A stretch of 64,000 nt of DNA from Siphlonurus alternatus (Eukaryota > Arthropoda > Insecta > Ephemeroptera > Siphlonuridae): assembly GCA_949825025.1 (NCBI GenBank), contig OX463783.1, positions 16,527,628 through 16,591,627 of the forward strand, in the 5' to 3' direction. The translations under genes were made by a program, and so were the position numbers. Below the pieces are notes generated by a model. The model was not told the origin of the DNA. It saw nothing but the letters and a program-made list of their open reading frames with translations, and did not search any database. Shown here one piece after another: positions 49,401 through 59,750 of this stretch; position 1 is the stretch's first letter; the number at the start of each line of letters is the position of its first letter.

Positions 49401-52400
49401 AGGGTTTCCTGACGAGCTGTACGTTTGACTACCTCACGAACACGATGGAGAACAAGCTTTTCGTGTTCTTCATTTTCATTTTCTCTTACTTCATCCCAAT
49501 GTTCCTCACCATGTTCTTCTACGCTCAGATTGTCGGACATGTAGTGAACCACGAGAAGGCTCTTAAGTCTCAGGTATGCAGCTTATTAAGTTGAAATGTA
49601 GACTTTATGAACGTGTTTCATCTTATAGGTCAAAATTGTATAATGTTTAACTATACTCGATCATAATGAACGATCCCATATGAACGTATGGTGGCAAAAT
49701 TGTCCTAAAGATTGCGAATATTTCATTAATCGCTGAAAAGAACTATTTTGGTGAATGGGTCTTTGAATTTTAAGGTGATATTACTTACAACAGTATAAAA
49801 AGCCCAACTTATTTTCATCATTATTATAAAGGTAATAAAAGTATAAAGACTAGGTCAGTACACAAATTATAAAATGAAAAAAATTGACTTTTTAAAATGT
49901 ATGAACGACAATGAACGTGCTCAAAATCATGATTGTGCTTTCCCTTTTTTGCGACAAACTTTATACCATTGCATGCTTGTTTACGCATGCAAAGAAATTT
50001 ATCAACACATCAGTCTTTAAAATGATTAACTTACTCATTCTAAATAATACTCAAAACAATTATATAGTGCTTGCTTAAATTACTCTAATTAATTATTGAC
50101 TCATAAATTTTGTGCTAAATAGCAAGCACGCAATTGTTAAATTAATATTATTCGCACTTCATTTGATAAGCTCCTTGAATTATTACCTTTTATTACCAAA
50201 TTTTTAAAGCTGGATCAACAGTATCAGGTTTCTTTTAATAATGGAGAAAGATATTTTTACAAACTTTATATATTATATAATCTAAAAAAACATGCATGCA
50301 TTATTTCATCAATATAATAATATAAGTACAGCTTTGCTGTTTTTTAAGTTTTTTTAGCTTGAAAGCTCTTTAAATAATTAAAAAAAAAATAGGCTTGGAA
50401 GTCGTCAATTCATATTGTTCGATGCAAAATATTTAAAGGTACGATTTTATTAAATTCCAAAAGTAGAAAGTAGTTTTTAGCTGAAAATTTACGGAAAGTG
50501 CTTCCATGTATTTTACCCCATTTTGTATGAAAAAAAATCCCTATAATATTCCCATAATGGGATGAAAAATGGGTAAGGGACCTTAAAAAAATACCAATAA
50601 ATATATAAATCAATCTCGTTTACAGGCCAAGAAAATGAACGTGGAGTCGCTCCGTAGCGGCGAGAAGGCAAATTCGTCTGCCGAGATCCGCATCGCCAAG
50701 GCCGCCATCGGAATCTGCTGCCTCTTCGTGGCGTCCTGGACTCCGTACGCCATCCTCGCCCTCATCGGAGCATTCGGAAACCAGTGAGTTCCATTTAGAT
50801 TTATTTATAATAACATTCACGGTCCTCATGCAGGGCCAATGATAATTATGAAGATTTAGGAAGGGGAAGTGTTTTTATACCCTAGCTGTAGCAGCCTCTC
50901 TCTTTGAAAGGAATGAACACATTTATAATATAACATTATTTAAGATTGTTTAAAACACATTATTGATAAGTATATACTTTTTTCATTCATGGCGTGTTAT
51001 GGTGATTTCTTATAATGACATATAACGATATAGCACATAGTGAAAATATAACTAACTTGTAAGCTAAATTATATTATACATGATTATTATGTACGATACT
51101 GTGTGTTATACTTTGGTTATATATTAAAATTCTCCATGATTTGATTTTAATAGCAACGTTGTAAAATTTTATTTCTGAAGGTCACATATAAAAGAATTAG
51201 TAAAAAGCAATCTGCAGGGATCAAAAATTGATTTTTTGCAAACGTACGTATTTATTATGATGGTCAACCCTTTTCTACGCAGTTAATCTTGCAGTAGATA
51301 ACAAGTCTAGATTGGAGGATATAATATTATATTTAGAGCCACGCCTAAACTATAGTCGCTTTAATTTTAAAGTCCCATATAAGAGTGGTAAATTTTACAT
51401 TTTATTTTTATTATTATGTCTTTTTTTATTGGTAAATGACAATTTTGATAAATTTGTTATGAAAAATTCTTAAATTGTTTTCAAGGAAATGAAGTTAAAT
51501 TAAATAATAAAGTCATTCAGTATGTATTCCAAAGTCTTTTTGCAATATTAATTATGTTTCTCTAATGCCTGTGTTGTCTCAAACTCACAAGTTTTTATTT
51601 TTTACCTTAATTATTGTTAATTTTAATAAATCTTTGGGGGGATTCACAAAGCACTTTAGTCCCACTTTAGCCTAGATTTGTATCCCAGGTGCAAAACATG
51701 GTGCTAAACAAGGGGCTAAACATGGTATACTAAAAATGTGGGCTAAATCGATGCTAAGCAATGTTAAAAGTATATATACGTTAGCCATGATTTGGTCTTT
51801 GGTCCACATTTTTAGTACATGTTTATCCCCTGGTTTAGCTGACTCGCCTGACTATCTTAAATTCATTCACACATAAAACACATTAAGAGTTAAACTATAC
51901 ACTTATTTAAAAAATACATATTAGGACTCACAAAGTTAATGAAGTGTAGCAAAAGATAAGATATCCCATACCCACACATACCGACGGACTATAATTTTCT
52001 CTACACACAAAATGCGTGTGTATGCGTAGATTTAGTTCCTCGCTAAACTGACAAATCGCGTGTAAGAACTCATTCTAAAACACCTTTCGCTTAGAATTTT
52101 AGTATAATAAGAAATTTATTAATAGGTATTAGTGAAACACATGACATGAAATTTATGTTCTTTTAAAATAAGAACATAAAGATAATATGATAATATATTG
52201 CATAAAGTAAAGTAATGAAAGAACTGTGAAACATTAATAAGATTTTATTTAAATGTCACGAATTACATAAGGAAATTTGAGTACAAAGCGTATTATTAAT
52301 TGTTTCACTGAAATTAAAATAAAAAAATTAATATTTATTAAAAGACCAGCACTAGAGACATTGAAGTCAACAAAAATGGCATACACAATTATATAAGAAA

Positions 52401-55400
52401 AATACGAACTATAAACACATAAATTTAATATACCATCAGCTGATAAATTAAAACAGAGTAATAAGAAAAACAACATAAATTTAATGTAATAATAATTATA
52501 GATTTATTTTATAATATTATTGCAGTTTCTCCCACCACTTTACATACAAAGAAACGCATTGGAAACTTTAAATTGAAGAACAGTTTCTATTATATTATGT
52601 GTAAAATGTTATAAATTTATACAAATAGAGAATTAACCTTAATAACCTTCAAAACTTTAATTGGACCACCTCCATGATATTCTATATCAAGATTATCAAG
52701 AAAAAAAAAATCGTTTTCCAAATTGACGATACCACCTCAAATTTATATGCAAAATATTTTTTAATATAAAATATATATATATTTATATTTTTTATACGAA
52801 AAATAACAAAATTATTACATAAATGATAAAATACAGCTTAGTCAACGTAGCCTGAATAAGGATAACATTTATTTTAAACGTAAAATACACTTATTTTTAC
52901 TTTTGAAATTCTATTAAGATCAGAATCTGTTCTTTACTGTAACGCATTTTTCTAAAAAAATCTGAAAAATAAAGAACGGTGTTATAAAAATAGACTGAGA
53001 AAATTTGAGACATGTATAAAAAAATTGTTTTATATTTTTAAGCATGACCTCATTTTGCAATAAATTACTTGACATTTTCTAGCGTTTTTCTTATCTCTAT
53101 AACTTCAAGGTGTCGTACTTTACGAAGACACATTAACTGTTGCTTTTTAAAAATAGATTATCCTACATAATATCTAACTATAATAATTAATTTTAAAAAA
53201 ATCGCACGATACTGTAGTCAAAAAGTCGTTAACACGAATAACATGTAAATCTCCATATGCAATTCATATTATTATTATGTAGAAAGATCTCAGCACCTTT
53301 CCCATCATAGAGTTGTATATTTTAAATTTCAATGGGATATATAATATACTTGATTTTATTTATATCATATTTATGAAATTGATTTTTTTTTTAAATTTAT
53401 TATTTAAAAACATTTACTCACAAATATGAACATTATCAACGTTGTGTATGAAGTTCACTTTACTCAAGGCAAAACTGCATTGTGCTCTTTTTGAAAGACC
53501 CATGTTGGATACTAAATTGTAGAATAAAACGTGTATTACAATTTACAAGTTAATTTATAATTAATTTAATATTGCAAATATTAAAATTGAAATTTTAAAA
53601 TTAAAATTTTTAAAATTATAATAATAAGTATAAAATTGACAACTTTTACAAAGACTGAACTCTATATATAAATCATCGTTATCTTATACTGGAATTTATG
53701 TATGCAATGTTTGACTTGTCTTTTAGGAAGATCAATAAATTTCTTAATTTCTTAACCAGATTATTTTACTTTTAAAGTCTTCATAATTATATGCATGTAA
53801 TTGGGAGATACGAATTAATTTTGAACGTGTCATTAATTTTCCCCAACGTTTCAGTGCCATGCTGACTCCAGGAGTGACGATGATTCCAGCTCTGTGTTGC
53901 AAGCTGGTCGCCTGCATAGACCCATACGTCTATGCTATCAGTCACCCAAGATACAGGTGAGAATTATCATGATAGTGGGTTCGAATCTCAAGTACAGTTC
54001 TTTTATAGTTAATTCAATGATTTGAGATATTTTTTTGTGCAGTCTGACCATCATTGGAAGGTTTCCGCGTTTCTTTATTAAAATTTTAAAAAAATTATGA
54101 TTAACCTGCACTATATAAGTATCAATTTTTTAACTATATGAGAGTATATTTTAAATTGAAAAATAAGTTGCTTTTTTAAAGATGAGAAGTACATCTAAAT
54201 TCAGAGATTATAAACCAAAGTGGTAAAATATGATCAAGCATCCATAACAACAAAGTCTTTTATAATCCTTATTTTTTTTCCTAAATACAACAATCTTTAA
54301 TAATAACATTATGTTTTAAAACTATAAAATTATAAGAGTTTAGGGGACACAAAATTGATAATTATAACGTAATATTTTAATGGTATAAACCATGCATATA
54401 TATAAACCTTATAGCCTGTGTTATAGAACAATTTTTAATTTAAAATTCTCGTGCGTACATGAACTTGAAATATCTTATCGCTATCAATTAAATACTCAAA
54501 AGTTTATTATTCAAGCCAGTAAATAAGATCAATAAATGTTACAGTTATTTTCGATTAAAGTGTAGGACTACATGCATGTGTGTAAATTGTACCCCATTAC
54601 ATTGCCTCACTTCACTGTCATGACTTCACTTGCACGTACGGAAATCGAGCACAGAAAATATACTTTCTGGGCAGGTTCTACTAACAGACGTAAATAAGTA
54701 ACACTTGATTTCTATTCATGCACTTTAAAACATTCAGACCACCAAACGCATAAACAGACAATTGACATTTCTAATAAAGGTTACATTCAACGTTTAGGGA
54801 ATAGGAAAATAGCTCTTATTATTAACTACGTTTGATTTTTAAGCCGATATCGATTTAAAAAATACGCATAGCATTTTTTCTTCATATTTAATAAAAGCTT
54901 AGTTTCCTATCACATTAATTACAACAATGTAAATTTAATTGTAATAAGAGTATGGGTTTGATGAAGCTCCAGATCCAAGTTAAAATATTACATTACAAAT
55001 AATATTAATTCAAAGTACATTATTAAATAAAAATGAATTAATTAATTAAAAAATGAATAAAGAAGAAAGCTAGAACAGAGAATTTCAAATATTATTTATA
55101 TTGAATGATATAACATTATCAGGCGAAGTAAACATAATAAACTATATAGGTTTTACATACCATTTTTGTGTATGTAAAACCTATATAGTTTATTATTTAT
55201 ATTATTACGAATAAAACTCCCATAATATATATAATATACAGATAATATTGGATAAAAAAATTACATAATATATCCCAAACCAGCACAAGATAAATTTGTA
55301 ATACGGTATAATTTACTCTCGATCATTACTGTTTATATAATTTAAATTGTTCATTTTAAAAGCAATTTCATGTTGTTATTATTTTTATGTATAGCGTATA

Positions 55401-55462
55401 TATGATTTACCTTATCGCATAATATATGTGAATTTTACCTCGGCACACATAGCGTCCAGATC

Positions 55463-55546
<84 letters not shown>

Positions 55547-56690
55547 AAATATAGATTTTTATGTCCTAGTCATTAGTATTTATCTATCGAATAATTGACG
55601 TCTTCTGTGTACAATACACCTAAATAAAAATTACTCCCTAATATGGCTTTAATTTTTTTTAAATAATATTTGCTATAATATTATATTTTACATAAATTCA
55701 ATTTAAAATTATTTTTATTCATCTAATTCCAAACAAATTTACAGATGTATAAATACTAAATAGAAAGTAAAGGTAAAGTAAAGAGGACATAAGACACGTC
55801 AATAAATAAATAACAGAAATTATAATTCATTTTAATTTAGTTCAATACTTTCAAAAAGAAGCTATACTTTACCAAGACTGCATGTTATTAGAACACAATT
55901 TCAATCAAACAATCTTCAGTTAACATAATATATAATATATGTCATATAATATATTATTGAAACTAAAATATTGCTATAATATACACATTCTGCTGCTACA
56001 ATTACTGCAAATAAAATCACAATGGACAACATACATGAAATTTTTTTATTGCAGAAATGAATAGAGGGTATCAAATTATGCTAATCTGAATTTTTTCAGA
56101 TTTTTTTGATACCCGGAACTATTTTTAAATAATTATTGAAAGTCCTGTGATTTCAGTTGGCACCCCTGCAGCCTTAATAAAAAGGATGGAGGCTGGACGC
56201 CTATTGACGCCTCCAGGGGGCGTGGCCGCACTTTCAATATTTATTTAAAAATAGTTCTGGGTCTCAAAAAAATCTGAAAAAATTCAGAGTAACATAATTT
56301 GGTACCTTCTATTCATTTCTGCAATAAAAATTTTTCATGTATGTTGTCCATTGTAGTGTTTATATTAATTAACTCTACGCTTACAGATTCTGTTGTGGAT
56401 TATAACGATGCCACATTAAAAATAAAATGATGCGACGTCAACTGCATGATGAACAATTAATTAATATTGTCATGTCCGTCATGTCAAAGTATAGATAATA
56501 TTATAATGATTTATTTTTCTTATAAGTCCTTATTAACTGATAAACATTGAACATGTTAACGTGAGATCACTATAAATCGGAATGTTTCAGGAACGAGCTT
56601 CAGAAGCGTTTACCCTGGCTGAAGATCAACGAGCCTGCTCCGATGTCCGAGACGGCATCCACAGCCACCGACGCTACCGCCCAATCATAA
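37461..56690 (+). CDS. Ultraviolet-sensitive r-opsin, complete, eight exons
   Basis: Exons 37461-37567, 43866-44045, 44880-45095, 48496-48626, 49401-49573, 50626-50783, 53855-53956 and 56591-56690 join in frame, all with GT-AG introns, into 388 residues. It is a seven-helix visual pigment of arthropod photoreceptors coupling to Gq. Visible: chromophore Schiff-base lysine K338 ([13 protein letters not shown]), DRY at 165-167, disulfide pair C141 and C218, counterion-position E212 (VPEGFLTSC), cytoplasmic [20 protein letters not shown], and [15 protein letters not shown] after helix 7. K121 ([10 protein letters not shown]) is at bovine position 90, where Lys marks insect UV pigments. N-glycosylation site N26-S-S is near the N-terminus. 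Exons are GC-rich in AT-rich introns, the first being 6.3 kb. No defect is seen. Confidence 0.97.
39720..39858 (+). mobile_element. Non-LTR retrotransposon 3' end relic in opsin intron 1
   Basis: GC-richer sequence ends TTTTCTGAATAAAAGCC followed by TTTTGAATTTGAATCTGAATC-like repeats, a signal plus repeat tail as in LINE 3' ends. No coding part remains. Confidence 0.45.
39978..40544 (+). mobile_element. Short non-LTR-type retroposon R, copy 2
   Basis: 567 bp in opsin intron 1, bounded by the exact 13-bp direct repeat GTTAAATGAACAT (39965-39977, 40545-40557). It has a 5' CGAGAATCAAGATGGCGCG and a 3' (AAG)n tail. By eye it is identical to the copy at 17458-18015 over the shared length. The 86-codon frame at 40087-40347 is the same in both. 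Confidence 0.92.
40815..41036. mobile_element. Tc1/mariner-like MITE, family H, copy 1 (222 bp)
   Basis: Ends CAGTCAAATT and AATTTGACTG, flanked by TA on each side. Sub-terminal CTTCCGGAAGTAG is mirrored as CTACTTCCGGATGG. CAGT ends with TA target duplication fit Tc1/mariner. Opsin intron 1. Confidence 0.85.
44065..44277. mobile_element. Tc1/mariner-like MITE, family H, copy 2 (213 bp)
   Basis: Same ends and TA flanks as the copy at 40815, with more interior divergence. It starts only 20 bp after opsin exon 2, leaving the GTGAGT donor intact. Confidence 0.85.
45162..45335 (-). repeat. Dispersed repeat K, copy 2
   Basis: Minus-strand match to 32040-32270 through the blocks for GTGACTGAGG, CACGGTTCCCTCAGTC and GAATGCTGGGACGCGTAACA. 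Lies in opsin intron 3, downstream of a T-run that begins five bases into the intron. Confidence 0.6.
46075..46439. mobile_element. Foldback MITE, diverged family E, copy 3 (365 bp)
   Basis: TTAA on both sides. Ends GGTAGAGATAATATGTATC and complement, so the outer ~25 bp differ from copies 1 and 2, while the inner AAAATGTTCTCCTC and TATCAGTAGGTAAAATATCAG blocks are shared. Opsin intron 3. Confidence 0.88.
46444..48495. other. Opsin intron 3, remainder
   Basis: AT-rich. No exon or repeat I can support; small open frames are uninformative. Confidence 0.45.
49037..49356. mobile_element. Foldback MITE, family A, copy 5 (320 bp)
   Basis: Ends GGAGTATCGACATC and complement ending CGATACTCC, flanked by GT on both sides. 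It ends 44 bp before opsin exon 5. The centre has GGATTCGAACC (box B-like, from 49220). A 125-codon open frame (49217-49594) merely runs from this element into exon 5. Confidence 0.9.
51640..51850. repeat. Degenerate foldback element in opsin intron 6
   Basis: Starts GGGGGGATTCACAAAGCAC, like the terminus at 58422. An inner block around GCTAAACATG...CTAAAAATGTGG is mirrored at 51801-51840. The right terminus is not recognised. Confidence 0.5.
55134..55196. repeat. Perfect 27-bp hairpin with 9-nt loop
   Basis: 55134-55160 and 55170-55196 are exact reverse complements (ATAGGTTTTACATAC at the loop side). Lies in opsin intron 7. It is too short for the MITE families seen here and its role is unknown. 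Confidence 0.85.
55465..55543. repeat. (TC)n microsatellite
   Basis: About 39 uninterrupted TC units on the + strand, in opsin intron 7. Confidence 0.97.
56024..56349. mobile_element. Foldback MITE, family B, copy 2 (326 bp)
   Basis: Ends GGACAACATACATG and CATGTATGTTGTCC, flanked by AT on both sides. Centre GACGCCTCCAGGGGGCGTGG as in copy 1. Opsin intron 7, about 240 bp before the last exon. Confidence 0.92.
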
Positions 56691-56820
56691 ACCCTTATTG
56701 GACACCACGAGAACTAGAATTACATGTCAACAACCATATATCTTTTCGGTAATAGCACTGTCGACACACAGCAAAGGACGTAAAAATAACCACCATTTGT
56801 TAGCCATTGATAAGTCTTTT

Positions 56821-56909
56821 GTTGTACAGTTCTTAAAATTAAAAATTTTAAATCATACGTTAGATTTTAACACGTGCATTTCAATTTTTAACTTTAAGAA
56901 CTGTACGAC
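56821..56909. repeat. Inverted repeat in the opsin 3' UTR
   Basis: GTACAGTTCTTAAAATTAAA (from 56824) pairs with TTTAACTTTAAGAACTGTAC (to 56906), about 26 of 28 positions, around a 34-nt loop. It begins 131 bp after the stop codon and would form a stable mRNA hairpin if transcribed. Confidence 0.7.
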
Positions 56910-58421
56910 AGTAATCGCTATCTAAGTACTTTCTTTACTTGCAATATATTTAAGATAAAGTAGATATTCCAAGTGTCTGAGAATTTTTAAAGATGACTAC
57001 CGAACATTCATGTAATCACTACGTTTAACTTTTCACTTCTGGTTTAATAATGACGACAATGGCGAGATGTTATTGGTTTATTCTTCTTTGTATTTGAATA
57101 TATAGGTAATATGACTTTTTATGATGATAACACTGGCTATGGGTACTATATTTTGCATTTGGGATCTTTTATGTCACCATTATAATTTAATCTATTTCTT
57201 CTTCTATCTTGATAAATTTTTATTTCTTCAAATTACTTGTTAAATATAAATAGTGAAATATTAAATTGTTATTAATATTTTTGTTTAAAAAAATTTGTGT
57301 TATATTAAATTTGGTGACATTAAAAGATAATTTATTTATACTACTAAGCATAATATCAGATAGTAAATAGAACTCTGATATTGATAAAAATACAAAAAAA
57401 AAAATATATGCAATTAACTGATCTGTATGGATCAAGAACCTGGGAAAAAAATAAATGTTTGCAAATTATAAAAAACGACTTTTTTTCAAGACTCATTACT
57501 TAGTCATTAGTACTATACCCTAAAAAATTCTCGCGTCTTTTAAATAGGTTTTAAAATATTAGTGCAAGTATTATGTACTACGTTTTTTGAAATTTTTTTT
57601 CCATTATAGCAATTCATAATTTTATAGTAAAAACTGCTGGTGATTCACTTTTACTTTCAGAGCTAGCTACAGCAAATACAAGCAAACAAACATATGAATT
57701 TTAATTATCAGAGTAGTTAACTTGCAATAGTCTCAAATGATGTAAAGGTCGCTAGCTATTTATGAAAATAATAAACTGAGCGTTAACGGAAATTGGATAT
57801 AAATGCTTGTTCGATCCTCATTAAATTTTTTATCTATTATTTAACTTAAAAAAAAAAAAAATAAAAAAGGTTGCTGAAAAGTTTGTTTCTAAATTTCTCC
57901 ACTGACGGCAGCACCAAACAGACATCAATAGTTGTGCAGCAACCCGCTTGGCAGTGCTGCTCAAAGGGAAGAGATACAAACAGGGGAAACAATCAGTTCC
58001 TACTGCACTTGTCAGTGATTCCAGTACTATACGATACTATTATTATTATTACAATTATAGTACTATTACTATACGATCATATAATAGCTGCAAGAATATG
58101 ATTTTTTTCTTCCATTAATTTTTTAATTGCCATTTTTGTCAACCACTTCCATTGCCATCCTATAGCTGCCAATGACATGTGCCCGACTGCAAGTAAAGGT
58201 GGTAAAAGGTTGCACATTTTTTGCCACTAAAGGGGTCAGTGAAGTGGTAGTTTGCACTTTTACTTTTATTATTTTTTATTTATCCTTCCTCCATCACGTT
58301 CGGTAGATGTGGGGAAATCGCACCTACCTACCGCGATATTGAACAGGAAGGAACGTCAGTAGTGGCAAATACCTTTTCTCCAAGATATGGCTGTATCCTA
58401 AGCCAAGAATCCGACATAATA
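56910..58421. other. Opsin-XDH intergenic region
   Basis: Candidate AATAAA at 57450 for the opsin. GC-richer stretches at 57890-58030 and 58130-58410 look repeat-derived but match nothing else in the window. No gene recognised. Confidence 0.45.
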
Positions 58422-58562
58422 AGGGGCATTCACAAAGTCTTAAGGCCACATTTAAGGCTCGATAATTTAAAGCTTGATTTTAGACGTGTTTTTTGGACCC
58501 AAAATTTCTGGTCTTAAATTATTGAGCCTTAATTGTGGCCTTAAGGCTTTGTGAATGCCCCT
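58422..58562. mobile_element. Small foldback MITE (141 bp)
   Basis: Ends AGGGGCATTCACAAAGTC and complement (GGCTTTGTGAATGCCCCT), flanked by TA. The GGGCATTCACAAAG-type terminus resembles PIF/Harbinger ends, but the exact target length is ambiguous. Confidence 0.8.
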
Positions 58563-59236
58563 TACTCCGTCGAATACCAGGACGCAACTTTAAATTGACC
58601 TTTTGAACTTATTGGTGCTCATTTGAAATTAACCAAAACAATCTGTTATAATGAATATTTCAGCTGATCCACATAAATTAATCAATTTTATATTTTTTTC
58701 TGACATTGTCATTCAATCAGACTTAATCTTTTACGTCAGAAACAGCTCTTGAATTATTTAAATCGGTTCACATGAAGAATTTTAAAACCAAGGGTAGAAA
58801 TTTTCACCTCTTAATAGCTTGCATGATTGAGTCGTGCTACCATACAGGTTAGGTGTTTTTATCTGAGAACATATGGTATTATTTATATATTTATGGTCTA
58901 TATAATATAAAAATAAATTAAAATAATATAGTTATATATACTGTAGAGCATAAAAGCATAAAATTAATTTACCTGCATGAAATTTAAAATTTCATGTAAA
59001 TTGTAAAATGAGAAATAGACCATGCTTGTGTTCCTATAGTAATTCTGAAAAAAAAAAAAAAGATTTTTATGTATTGGAGACATGTAAATGAGACTTAGAG
59101 AGGAGGGAGAGAGAGGAAGAGAGAAATATAATTCTTTGTCAAGTAAATATGTATGAGGCTGATGAACTATAAGACATTTAAAATATTACAATATATATTA
59201 TGATCGAGTATTTAAACATTTTAACTGTCTTATAAT

Positions 59237-59536
59237 GGAGTATCGACCTCAATTTTTTTTATTGCAGAAATGGATAGAGGGTGAGAAGTTATGCTACCCT
59301 GATTTTTTTCAGATTTTTTAGAGAACGGGAAGTATTTTTAAAAAAATATTGAAAGTCCTTTTTGTGACGTCACGCGGCGGCAAGTCCTAAGGAGCGGCGT
59401 CTCGTGACGTCACAAAGAAACTTTCAATAATTTTTTAAAAATACTTCCCGGTCTCTAAAAAATCTGAAAAAATCAGGGTAGCATAACTTTGCACCCTCTA
59501 GCCATTTCTGCAATAAAAAAATGAGGTCGATACTCA
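59237..59536. mobile_element. Foldback MITE, family A, copy 6 (300 bp)
   Basis: Ends GGAGTATCGACCTCAA and GAGGTCGATACTCA, flanked by AT. Paired GTGACGTCAC sites near the centre. It stops about 145 bp upstream of the inferred XDH transcription start. Confidence 0.88.
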
Positions 59537-59660
59537 ATTCATATAATAGACATAAGTCTTTTTTCTATGCATGCTGTCTCGTGATAATTATTGCAGCTCA
59601 GTATATTTCATTACTTTTTCTTGTGCGCGCATACAAGAGCTCTCTTTTTAATACACGAAG

Positions 59661-59688
59661 GTCACGTGACTCTCACTCCTCCTCAGTC
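59661..59688 (+). promoter_or_regulatory. XDH proximal promoter: palindromic E-box and initiator
   Basis: GTCACGTGAC at 59661-59670 is a perfect 10-bp palindrome, identical to the CLEAR-type E-box bound by MiT/TFE and USF-type factors. TCAGTC at 59683-59688 fits the arthropod initiator TCAGT. There is no TATA box. The start codon follows at 59751. Confidence 0.5.
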
Positions 59689-59750
59689 GCACCAACGACT
59701 GTAAAAAGTTGTTGCAGTCGCACGGCTGCTGCTGAGAAGTGGTTTCAGAA

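Noticed and set aside
49217..49594. 125-codon open frame as a separate gene
   Set aside because: It runs from the right arm of a family A element into opsin exon 5 in the opsin frame; only 49401-49573 is real coding sequence.
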